A stretch of 64,000 nt of DNA, taken from contig JAJFJA010000015.1 in assembly GCA_021774445.1 (NCBI GenBank), positions 1 through 64,000 of the forward strand. Reading direction: 5' to 3'. The stretch comes from Alphaproteobacteria bacterium (GTDB lineage: Bacteria > Pseudomonadota > Alphaproteobacteria > UBA6615). The position numbers were made by a program, and so were the translations under genes. Shown piece by piece: positions 1 through 8,078 of this stretch. A model generated the notes under the pieces. That model was not told the origin of the DNA. It did not search any database and worked only from the letters and a program-made list of their open reading frames with translations. Positions within the stretch are counted from its first letter, which is position 1. Every line of letters begins with the position of its first letter.

Positions 1-858
1 GCTCGTCAAGATCTGATGCGGCTGGTTGGACTGCTTTTGGCGGACGGCCAATTGCGGCCGGTCGAGGTTCCCGAGGATTTGCTGGCCGGATTGCCGGGTG
101 GATCATCCGCGGACGTACGAACGGACGAAAATAGCGCGGCACCGGATCTACCGGCCGACCTGCGCATCCGATCAATGCTGCTGTTCCGAGAAGGTAACGA
201 TGGGGATCGGGCGGAGGCCCTGTTTCTGCTCCGGGATGCGGCATCCCTCGGCGATCGGGAAGCCATGATGCTTCTCGGGCGGTTAGCACTGGAAGAAGCG
301 AACACGCTTTCACGGCTGTCCGGTGATCTGCGTGAGGAGGCCATCATTCGCGCGGACGAGGGCGCATCTTGGCTTCAGCGCCTGGTCACAGTCGGGCCGC
401 ACGAAGGGGCCTACTTCGCAATATTCAGCCATTTTTACGGCATCGGCGCCGAACGAGATCTTTCGAGGGCCGGCAAGCTTATCGACTTGGTCAAGGGCCC
501 CGATGCGCCGGCGCGTCGCCAATCTGCAGGGGAGCTGTTGGAGGAAGCCACCGGGGATGGGAACGCCAGGCCGAATATCGTCTATCTGCAGCTAGCGCTG
601 GCCCGATTGGGCTATGACGCCGGCAGCGCAGACGGATTGCTGGGTGCGAAGACGGAAAAGGCTATCGCCGCGTTCGCCAGCGATCGCGGGCTCGCGAGTG
701 ACTTGGACGTTGCCGAGGTCATCGGCTTGCTGGTGCAAAGGGAAAGATGGCAAGCAGCCCGCGCGCGCAATCTTGAGCTTGAGAGCGCGCCGCAAGGTCA
801 TGTGTTGTGGGACCCGGATCCGCTAACCTTCGGGTGGGACGCGGCCTATGCGTTTTAG
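1..858 (+). CDS. Sel1-like / peptidoglycan-binding protein, N-terminus cut by window edge
   Basis: The frame is open to the left edge, so the true start probably lies outside the window; the first ATG in frame is at 16. From that ATG, residues about 50-180 are alpha-helical with Sel1/TPR-like spacing (AEALFLLRDAA, MMLLGRLALEEA). Residues about 190-230 match a type 1 peptidoglycan-binding domain: LARLGYDAGSADG followed by GAKTEKAIAAF. No catalytic motif is visible. The stop overlaps the start of the next gene by 11 bases, so the two are probably translated together and belong to one operon with the ankyrin protein and the lipase-cyclase. The likely role is an envelope-associated scaffold or partner of that toxin-like protein; this is inference from position. 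Confidence is good for the gene and moderate for the domains. Confidence 0.75.
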   Translation, partial: ARQDLMRLVGLLLADGQLRPVEVPEDLLAGLPGGSSADVRTDENSAAPDLPADLRIRSMLLFREGNDGDRAEALFLLRDAASLGDREAMMLLGRLALEEANTLSRLSGDLREEAIIRADEGASWLQRLVTVGPHEGAYFAIFSHFYGIGAERDLSRAGKLIDLVKGPDAPARRQSAGELLEEATGDGNARPNIVYLQLALARLGYDAGSADGLLGAKTEKAIAAFASDRGLASDLDVAEVIGLLVQRERWQAARARNLELESAPQGHVLWDPDPLTFGWDAAYAF

Positions 859-3745
859 GCAACGATGCGGGCTCGTTCTCGCCATCGCAACCGCACTGTA
901 CCAAACTTCAGCGTGGGCCGGTCCAGCCGTCGAACAATTGATAAGTCTGGCCGAAGCTCCAGCGGACAGCGTCACTCCGCCTGAGTGGGAAAAGGCCTGG
1001 CTGGAGGCGGCTCGGGAGGCCTTCTCGCCGCTGTTCGAAAATACGGATGACTGGGTGGTCGGATCCAATTTCCGGGACGACGGCGGCCGGCAGATCAGCA
1101 TAGAAGTCTATCCGCCGGGTTATTGGACAAATCCAGATAAGAGCCTGCTCCTGTCAATTCAGATCGGTGGCGATGTGTCCGAGCACCTCGCGGGTCATTC
1201 GGCGGTTCTCGAGCCAACTGAATTCGGTTGGTTCTGGGTCCGCACCGAAGAGATGGATGGCCGAACGGTCGCAGTGAACAATATGGCGGAGGAGGCGATA
1301 GAAAGCCTGGCGTGGCAAATTGACGGTGCGGTCTTCGAGGTACGCCACGCGACCGACGTCCGCGGCTTTGCACGAAGTGTCATGCAACGCGTGGCAAGTA
1401 TTGGGCTTTCTGGGGTATTCGGCCCGGCCTCGCCAACCGTTGCGGAGCGCTCGTCACCTGCGCAAACCGCGCCCACCGATTCTGATCATGCTGTCACGGC
1501 CGATGGCGCGGCGAGCCCCAGCGATGAACCGCTTTCCCTTGAGGTCGTGGTCTCCGTAGTGCGCACGGACGAACGAGGCGCGATTTACGACGCGATACTG
1601 GCAGGAGAGCCGTATCCGCAATCCGGTGACCTGGTCCAAGTTCCGGGTATGGATACCGTGGGATGGGTCGAGGATGTTGGTTTCTCCACGGTCGCCATTC
1701 GGTTCCTAAACGACCTCGAGCCCGGCGCGCTGAGGCTGCTCATACGCAGCAAACGGCCGCGCACGAGACCTCAATTCGTGCTCGATGAGGCTTTACTTGA
1801 GGCTGCCGCATCGGGATCGAAGTCGGCTGTGCGGACCGCGCTCGGCAACGGTGCCGAGATCTCGGCACTCAATTCGGAAGGGCGTTCGGCGCTTCATCTG
1901 GCGGTCGAAAACAGTGATGCGGCCGTCGTAGAGATGCTCCTTGAGCAAGGTGCGCTTCCAAATCAGGAAGGCCTTTATGGTGCCACACCGCTCAGGCTGG
2001 CGGTCGAACGCGGATCGATCGACGTGCTGGAGTTATTGCTTCGGGCTGGCGCCGACGTCGGCCAGATTCCGTCGCATGGGAGTACCCAGACCTCGGACCG
2101 CCCGGACGGAAATTTCTATGATTCAACAGCGTTGGCGTATAGCACCGTAAAAATTCAGGATGCGGCGGTTGCCGTTCTGCTTGGGGCCGGGGCCGATCCT
2201 AACGCGTCAGACCGTTTCGGGCTAACCGCCTTGCATCTAGCGCAGGAACGCTCGACCGCCAAATTGCTGCTCGATGCCGGCGCCGACCCCAATGCCAAAG
2301 CACACGGCATCGGTGGTATGACGCCGCTCCACGCCGTCACCGGTCAGTACGGTGATCCGGCCCTGAGCGCCCTGTTGCTGGCGAGGGGTGCCGATGCAGA
2401 GGCGCTGGTGATGAACATGCCAGATGGTGGCGATTTCGAGCAAGCCACACCTCTGCTGCTTGCGGCAATCAGCCGGGACTCTGGGCTTGTCGACCTGTTT
2501 CTGGCCGTCGGCGCCGATCCCAATGCCAAGCTTGGCAATGGGGACTCGCTTTGGGACATTCTGACCGAAGAATATGATGGCTACGCGACGGCCGTTGCGC
2601 AGCGTCCTGGGGAACGGTGGTGGCTGCAGGCTGAATTCTCAGCGCGGCTCCAATCACGCCTGTTCTTCAATTTGTTGGAGGAGGATCCGCAGACAGCGGC
2701 CGAGGTGCTCAACGACTACAGAGAGGCTGGATGGCAACCGCGCTTCGAGCACCCATCTTTCTCGACCGTTCTGCAGGCCCTGGTAGAAGACGATCGCGGG
2801 GATTTACTCGAGCGGGTTCTCGATCTGGGCCTCAATCCCCGAACCATGCGCACTGCATCTCTCGGTGATCGGTCGGTCTTTGAGCTTGCCGTATCCGCCT
2901 GCAACGATCGCCTGATCGACCTTCTATTGGGATACCGCGCCGATCCGGGCCAAACGGACACGGATGGCGAGCCGATTCTTACCAGCGCGAATTGTAGCGA
3001 CGACCTGCGCAATAAACTCCGATCGGTCGGCGCACGCCACCAACTGGCGAAAGACCAATATCTCGAGGGTTATCTGGCGTTCGAAGATCGCGATTACGAT
3101 GGCGCGCGTATCGTACTTGCGGCGCCGCAGGCTGCGCTGCAACCGAAGGCCAAGAGCCTGCTGGCTATCATGGCCCTCAATGGCTGGGGCGGGGAAGCCA
3201 ACCCGGATGAGGCCCTGGCGTTGTTGACGCAAGCCGCCTCGCTGAATGAGCCGCTGGCTCTGCGCCTACTTGGTTCCGGGCAACAGCGTGGCCTGTTCGG
3301 AACACGGGACTTTGCCGCTGCAGAGGCAACCTACCGTAAATTGTCGGCTCAGTCGTCCGCCTGGGGAGACATGTCATTGGCCATGCTCTGGGCGGACCCC
3401 CATCATCCGGATTCGCAACTCGTCGAGTTTCGCAGGAAGGATGCTTTGGCGATCGCCCGCAGCGTTTATCGGTTGGCGCCCACGCGCACGGCATCGCTGT
3501 TTGGCTATGGTTACGTGCGCGCCGCGTTGGGAGAGCCGGTGAGGGGGCTTTCCGATATGCGCACGGCCGTCGCGATCTGGGGTGAGGAGGCCAACGCCGC
3601 GCACCATCTGGCATTAGGCGACGCCTATCACCGTGTCGGTCTGCTGCAAGAGGCGCTCGATTCGTGGCAGGCAGCGCTCACCCGCGCCGTCTCGCCATGG
3701 GAACGAAACTACCTGACAGGACGTTTGGCCGAGGTACAGCCATGA
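848..3745 (+). CDS. Exported ankyrin-repeat protein with C-terminal Sel1/TPR-like repeats
   Basis: This 965-residue protein begins with a signal peptide: a charged MRFRQR start, a hydrophobic stretch, and likely cleavage after SAWAG. Residues about 30-310 are a domain I do not recognise. Residues about 325-565 hold several ankyrin repeats (GRSALHLAVENSDAAVVEML, GATPLRLAVERGSIDVLELL, GLTALHLAQERS, GMTPLHAVTG), with a further one near 670-715. Residues about 735-960 look like Sel1/TPR helices. Ankyrin repeats bind proteins. With a toxin-like partner immediately downstream, this could be a chaperone, a periplasmic inhibitor or a co-secreted adaptor, but nothing in the sequence decides which. It overlaps the preceding gene by 11 bases and the next by four (ATGA), a sign of translational coupling. 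Confidence 0.85.
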   Translation: MRFRQRCGLVLAIATALYQTSAWAGPAVEQLISLAEAPADSVTPPEWEKAWLEAAREAFSPLFENTDDWVVGSNFRDDGGRQISIEVYPPGYWTNPDKSLLLSIQIGGDVSEHLAGHSAVLEPTEFGWFWVRTEEMDGRTVAVNNMAEEAIESLAWQIDGAVFEVRHATDVRGFARSVMQRVASIGLSGVFGPASPTVAERSSPAQTAPTDSDHAVTADGAASPSDEPLSLEVVVSVVRTDERGAIYDAILAGEPYPQSGDLVQVPGMDTVGWVEDVGFSTVAIRFLNDLEPGALRLLIRSKRPRTRPQFVLDEALLEAAASGSKSAVRTALGNGAEISALNSEGRSALHLAVENSDAAVVEMLLEQGALPNQEGLYGATPLRLAVERGSIDVLELLLRAGADVGQIPSHGSTQTSDRPDGNFYDSTALAYSTVKIQDAAVAVLLGAGADPNASDRFGLTALHLAQERSTAKLLLDAGADPNAKAHGIGGMTPLHAVTGQYGDPALSALLLARGADAEALVMNMPDGGDFEQATPLLLAAISRDSGLVDLFLAVGADPNAKLGNGDSLWDILTEEYDGYATAVAQRPGERWWLQAEFSARLQSRLFFNLLEEDPQTAAEVLNDYREAGWQPRFEHPSFSTVLQALVEDDRGDLLERVLDLGLNPRTMRTASLGDRSVFELAVSACNDRLIDLLLGYRADPGQTDTDGEPILTSANCSDDLRNKLRSVGARHQLAKDQYLEGYLAFEDRDYDGARIVLAAPQAALQPKAKSLLAIMALNGWGGEANPDEALALLTQAASLNEPLALRLLGSGQQRGLFGTRDFAAAEATYRKLSAQSSAWGDMSLAMLWADPHHPDSQLVEFRRKDALAIARSVYRLAPTRTASLFGYGYVRAALGEPVRGLSDMRTAVAIWGEEANAAHHLALGDAYHRVGLLQEALDSWQAALTRAVSPWERNYLTGRLAEVQP

Positions 3746-6700
3746 TGTTTTTCCGCTTTGTCGCAATCCTAGCCTTTGCCCTGCTGATTCAGCCGAGCAG
3801 CGGCCTTGCCCAAACAGCCCAGGACAATGTCGACGCATTCCGCCGCGCCGTCGAAAGTCAAACGCTGCTCGGTGTGCCTGACGACTGGTATGACGCTCAA
3901 GGGGGCCCGGACTCCCCTGGGTTCCGAGCGGTTTCCAATCAATTCGCAAGCCAAGGCTACGTAGGGTTCTTCGAGGGAAACGCCAGTGGGGCTCAACTCC
4001 GGCTTTCCAGTAACCCCTCCGGCGGATCAAGCCTCGAATGCAAGGGAAACGATCTGCTGATCCAGATTTCCAGATTGACGCAACCATTGGAATCCGTCGT
4101 CGAGATCGTTCGTGACAATGCGAAGGTTGGCGACAGCGTCGTCTTGACTTTTCCCTATTACGTTGTCGAGACCGGAACGGGGATTGGCGCATACAGCCTT
4201 ACATTGAGCAGTCAAACGGGATTTGACAGCACATGGTTGGCGCACGGCGTCATCCTGTGGGTCGGGCGTTATCAACTGGGTGTCACCATCGACCCAAAAA
4301 CCCCCGATGATGAGCGTTGTCCCAGTCTGCAGGCAGATTGGAGTCAAGACTTTTCCTCTCCTGAAGAGGTGAGATCGGTCGTCGAAACAATCGCCAGAAG
4401 CATCGCCGCGCGATTGGACGGGGAAGAGTCCGAAGGGGATCCTCTCGAAATCGGCGAGGTCCGGGTTCTTGACGCCAACCCCTTCTATCTCGAAGACAAG
4501 GACTTCGCGCAATGGGACGCCGCGTCCTTCGCCAAGATCACCGGCACCGCCAGAAGTGGCTTCCTAGCGGACGGTGCCTCAAAACTCGCCGTCGTCGTCA
4601 ACATGGCCGAGCCCGCCACTATCTCTCTATCCATTGCAACCGCGGATGGAGTGATTGAAGGCGCGATCGGCCGCGCCGGTTATCAGGCGGTGTCATCTGC
4701 CGCCACCGTCGAGGTGGAGGAGGATCTTCACGTTGCCGCATTCCTGGTCCGGGCGCCCGAATACATTGGCGTTGCCGCCGGCGGACAACGACAAATCGCC
4801 ATTGCCATCGCGGCCGAAGCAGATGCTTCCGGCGAAACGAATGACGCGGCGCCACGCGCGACCTCGACAACAGCGGCGCTCGCGCTCCAACGACCGCCCG
4901 TGGTGTTGGTTCACGGCACCTACTCAGACCCGTCGGTTTGGACGCGGAACGGGCTGCAACAGTCGAACATGAAGGCGACCTTGGAAGCAGCGGGCCGCAA
5001 AGTGTTCTTGGTCGACTACAGCCTCAGTAACGGTTATCGCAGCCGACTAAATAGCGGATTTGGCGATAACAAAATGGTCGTGTGGGACGACGCGGCACAC
5101 AATGGCGAAGGCGGTTCCAACGGTATTCGTACGGCTCTCGAGGCCATGCGCGATCCCAACGGAAGCAATATCGCGGCCACTCGGGTTGATGTGGTGGGGC
5201 ACAGTTTAGGCGGTCTTCTGCCGCGCATTTATGCCTCCTCCTCCATCTCTGGTCCGGAAGTACCCGACGGCTGGCGCTATCGCCGGCCCGAGAACTTCAG
5301 ACAAGGCGACATCCGGCGTCTTGTGACCCTCTGTAGCCCTCATCACGGCAGCGACCTGAGTCAACTGTTACAGTACTTCGCCATCCAGCAGTTGGATGAC
5401 GGCAAATCCGTATCCCAGTGGCTCGCTGAAAAAGGCGTCGCGCTCAAGATCGGTGTGATCGAAGGGCTTTTGGGACAAGCTGCTATCGACCAGATCCCTG
5501 ACCGCGGCGACCGGCAAAGCCTTCCCGAAGGTTCGAGGCTACCACAGATCGGGAGCACCGATATTGCCGCCCACGCCGTCTCTTGCATTGCCCGTCAGCG
5601 CAATACGCTTGAGGACTACGACGGCGAGTACATGGATACCGTCTTGAGTCTGGCCGAGCTATTCTTTTGGTTTCCCGGCATGGCGTCGGACTTTTTCGAG
5701 GCGCGTGGCCAAGAAGAAGATGTTGAAACTCTGATGGATGCCATTGTCGCAGTTGGCTCGCGGTCGTTTCTTTATGGCGACGAAAGCGGCGCAATTCCAT
5801 TGCGCGAGAAAAACCTTATCGGGCGTATGCTGCGGGCCGCTATTTTCGGTCATGTGCCGGACGATGGAACCGTTCGTTTGACCAGTCAGTGGGGCGGTCT
5901 GAAGGTTGCGAACCGGACGGAGGTTGCCGGGATTCTGCACGGACACGCGCCCGAATACGGACCCATCCAAGAACGCGTCGTCGCACTCTTGAATGGCGAT
6001 GGTTCTTCTTTCGCTGCGGGTTTTCCGCCCGCCGGCATGGTATTGGACAACCGGAACCGAACTGTCGCAGGACAAAACAAAGCGCAGCGATTGGCGGCCA
6101 TCGATCGATCCAATCTCGTACCGTCGCATGCCGAAGCACTTTCCCGTGTTGCAGGCCGCGAGGATGTCATTATTCTCACGCGCCCGGTCAACGAGGCCTC
6201 GACGGCATTGATTGCCGCAGGACAAGCGACCAAGGGAATGCACGTTAAGGGTAAATCTTCGAGCTGGGGACCGCACATCGGGCTCATCGCCGTCGACCAA
6301 GCGTTTAGCAAGATGGCAGGGTCAGGGGATATGGCGGAAATCTCGCACTTCAACTGCGAAGTCGTCAAAACCGTTGGGAAGAACATCGCTAACCGCAGGT
6401 CTTTCGAAGTAAACGTCGAAGGCAAGGACTTTCAGGTTCGCAAGTTGGCCGCAGCCTCGTCAGGACCATTCGAGGGCTTTCAATGCGATAACGAACAGGC
6501 CTTCGCCGACAACTTGGCGCGACGTTTGCCGGCTGGTTTACCTGCCATCTACTTGCGTAGTGACGAAGGCGAATATTTCAATTGGCCAAACCTTTCCTCG
6601 GTCACGCCCGAAGCCGCAAACGATAACAACACATTGCCGCTTCAAGTCCTCAGCGATGCCACCAGCAACTTGTTGTTAACCGCGGACTATGACCTCCTGG

Positions 6701-7143
6701 CGATTGGCAGCAAAAGAGAACCGGCCCCGCTGTTAGACGATCCGGAGCGCGGCAACATTGCCCAGTGGCAGATCGCACTTGTTGATGAGATCAACGGCGC
6801 CGTGCAAGCGACGGGCTATTTTGGAGGAAATGTCGTCCATCACGGGCCGGAGAATCAATTCACGAAATCGCCTGGCCCTGACTATCCCATAGTCGCCTTT
6901 GAACCCTCCGGCCGAATTGTCTCATTGGAAGAAGGTCCGGAGGGTTTCGCGGACTTATTCTTGAAGCGTTATTTCTTCCAGAAGGTCAGGGTTGGGTGGA
7001 ATCTCTGGCCCAACCGGCGCTGGAACTGGGAATTGGAGGGCACCGATGAATTCCAACCCTTTTCCATGCTGCTGGGATGGCCGGATGCCAATGGCCCGAT
7101 TTTGGATGAAGAGTCCGACGACGGTGACGCGCCAGGAGAGTGA
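3742..7143 (+). CDS. Exported lipase fused to edema factor/ExoY-like (class II) adenylyl cyclase domain
   Basis: The start at 3742 overlaps the previous stop (ATGA) and gives a clear signal peptide (MMFFRFVAILAFALL, cleavage near GLAQ); an ATG at 3664 in the same frame would destroy it. Residues about 25-380 are unassigned. Residues about 385-700 are an alpha/beta-hydrolase of the lipase type: VLVHGTY with His391 at the oxyanion region and a GHSLGG nucleophile elbow with Ser488. Residues about 775-1075 match class II nucleotidyl cyclase toxins (anthrax edema factor, CyaA, ExoY): RPVNEAS, ATKGMHVKGKSSSWGP (Lys831 and Lys838, equivalent to edema factor Lys346 and Lys353), LTADYDL (Asp982, Asp984) and VVHHGPEN (His1034). 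The edema factor His351 position is Lys836. The calmodulin-binding helical domain of edema factor is absent, as in ExoY. Family members make cAMP or other cyclic nucleotides only with a eukaryotic cofactor (calmodulin or actin), so a eukaryotic target is likely. Export route and substrate are unknown. Confidence 0.85.
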   Translation: MMFFRFVAILAFALLIQPSSGLAQTAQDNVDAFRRAVESQTLLGVPDDWYDAQGGPDSPGFRAVSNQFASQGYVGFFEGNASGAQLRLSSNPSGGSSLECKGNDLLIQISRLTQPLESVVEIVRDNAKVGDSVVLTFPYYVVETGTGIGAYSLTLSSQTGFDSTWLAHGVILWVGRYQLGVTIDPKTPDDERCPSLQADWSQDFSSPEEVRSVVETIARSIAARLDGEESEGDPLEIGEVRVLDANPFYLEDKDFAQWDAASFAKITGTARSGFLADGASKLAVVVNMAEPATISLSIATADGVIEGAIGRAGYQAVSSAATVEVEEDLHVAAFLVRAPEYIGVAAGGQRQIAIAIAAEADASGETNDAAPRATSTTAALALQRPPVVLVHGTYSDPSVWTRNGLQQSNMKATLEAAGRKVFLVDYSLSNGYRSRLNSGFGDNKMVVWDDAAHNGEGGSNGIRTALEAMRDPNGSNIAATRVDVVGHSLGGLLPRIYASSSISGPEVPDGWRYRRPENFRQGDIRRLVTLCSPHHGSDLSQLLQYFAIQQLDDGKSVSQWLAEKGVALKIGVIEGLLGQAAIDQIPDRGDRQSLPEGSRLPQIGSTDIAAHAVSCIARQRNTLEDYDGEYMDTVLSLAELFFWFPGMASDFFEARGQEEDVETLMDAIVAVGSRSFLYGDESGAIPLREKNLIGRMLRAAIFGHVPDDGTVRLTSQWGGLKVANRTEVAGILHGHAPEYGPIQERVVALLNGDGSSFAAGFPPAGMVLDNRNRTVAGQNKAQRLAAIDRSNLVPSHAEALSRVAGREDVIILTRPVNEASTALIAAGQATKGMHVKGKSSSWGPHIGLIAVDQAFSKMAGSGDMAEISHFNCEVVKTVGKNIANRRSFEVNVEGKDFQVRKLAAASSGPFEGFQCDNEQAFADNLARRLPAGLPAIYLRSDEGEYFNWPNLSSVTPEAANDNNTLPLQVLSDATSNLLLTADYDLLAIGSKREPAPLLDDPERGNIAQWQIALVDEINGAVQATGYFGGNVVHHGPENQFTKSPGPDYPIVAFEPSGRIVSLEEGPEGFADLFLKRYFFQKVRVGWNLWPNRRWNWELEGTDEFQPFSMLLGWPDANGPILDEESDDGDAPGE

Positions 7144-7269
7144 CATTATTAGGCGCTGTTGAGGCATCGTTAGACCAATCGAATTGAGGCCATCGAAACG
7201 GCGTTAACCCTTCACGGGCTCTGTCATGCGTCACCCCTGGTCCGTTCGGCACCCGCCCGCGGTGTAGAG

Positions 7270-7298
7270 TTGACACGCCGGTCATAATCTATTATTCT
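7270..7298 (+). promoter_or_regulatory. Candidate sigma-70 promoter overlapping an AT-rich operator of the ArsR-rhodanese gene
   Basis: TTGACA at 7270-7275 is followed 17 bases later by TATTCT at 7293-7298. The stretch 7283-7309 is strikingly AT-rich for this genome and has dyad-like ATTAATTAAT, as expected for an ArsR-family operator covering its own -10 region. The start codon at 7307 lies only about nine bases after the -10, so the transcript would be nearly or fully leaderless. Confidence 0.5.
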
Positions 7299-7306
7299 AT
7301 TAATTA

Positions 7307-7996
7307 ATGGAATACGGGATAATATCAGGCGGCCATGCGAAGAAAGCGCTGTTCGCGCAGTTCGCAACGGTCGCCAAGGCGATGAGCCACGGTAACCGCC
7401 TTGAGCTGTTGGAGTTTCTGGCGCAGGGAGAGCGCAGTGTGGAGGTCTTGGCCCGATTGACGGGGCTTACCATCGGCAACGCTTCCCAGCACCTCCAACA
7501 CTTGCGGCGGTCGGGTCTGGTTACAGCCCGCAAGTCGGGCCAATACGTCCTTTACCGGCTCGCCGACGAAGGCGTGGTCATACTGCTGGGGGCGCTGCGC
7601 AGCGTGGCCGAGAAGAACCTCGCGGAAGTGGAGAAGCTGGTCTCCGGCTATTTCCGCTCGAAGGATAGTTTCGAACCCGTATCGTCGGAGGAACTGCTCC
7701 AACGCACGGGCAAAGGGCTGGTCACTGTCCTCGATGTCCGGCCGCCAGAGGAATTTGCTGCCGGCCATCTACCCGACGCCGTCAACATCCCGCTGAAGGA
7801 ACTGAAACGCCGGATGGCAGAACTGCCAAAGGGCCTAGAGGTGGTCGCATATTGTCGCGGGCCCTACTGCGTATTGGCTTTCGAGGCGGTCGCAGAGTTG
7901 CGTGCCCAGGGTTTCACCGCGCGGCGGCTGGAGAACGGCCTGCCGGAATGGAAACTCGCCGGTCTACCGGTGGAAAGTGGCGGCGCCGATGCCTGA
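7307..7996 (+). CDS. ArsR-family regulator fused to a rhodanese domain
   Basis: Residues about 10-100 are an ArsR winged helix (FATVAKAMSHGNRLELLEFL, then SVEVLARLTGLTIGNASQHL as recognition region). Residues about 115-225 are a rhodanese domain (VLDVRPPEEFAAGHLPDAVNI) with the active loop CRGPYC, whose first cysteine is the expected sulfur acceptor. Such fusions are thought to sense sulfane sulfur, electrophiles or related stress through the rhodanese cysteine and to release DNA in response. It lies 82 bases upstream of an exporter operon on the same strand, which it probably controls together with itself. Start 7307 fits the usual N-terminal length; a later ATG at 7382 would cut into the first helix. 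Confidence 0.88.
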   Translation: MEYGIISGGHAKKALFAQFATVAKAMSHGNRLELLEFLAQGERSVEVLARLTGLTIGNASQHLQHLRRSGLVTARKSGQYVLYRLADEGVVILLGALRSVAEKNLAEVEKLVSGYFRSKDSFEPVSSEELLQRTGKGLVTVLDVRPPEEFAAGHLPDAVNIPLKELKRRMAELPKGLEVVAYCRGPYCVLAFEAVAELRAQGFTARRLENGLPEWKLAGLPVESGGADA

Positions 7997-8078
7997 TCGC
8001 TGGCGCCACATGCGTTGCCGCCGGCTCTGACAGCAGTCGATCGCGCCGTCCGGCGGGCAGCTAGGGAAAGGCAAGCGG

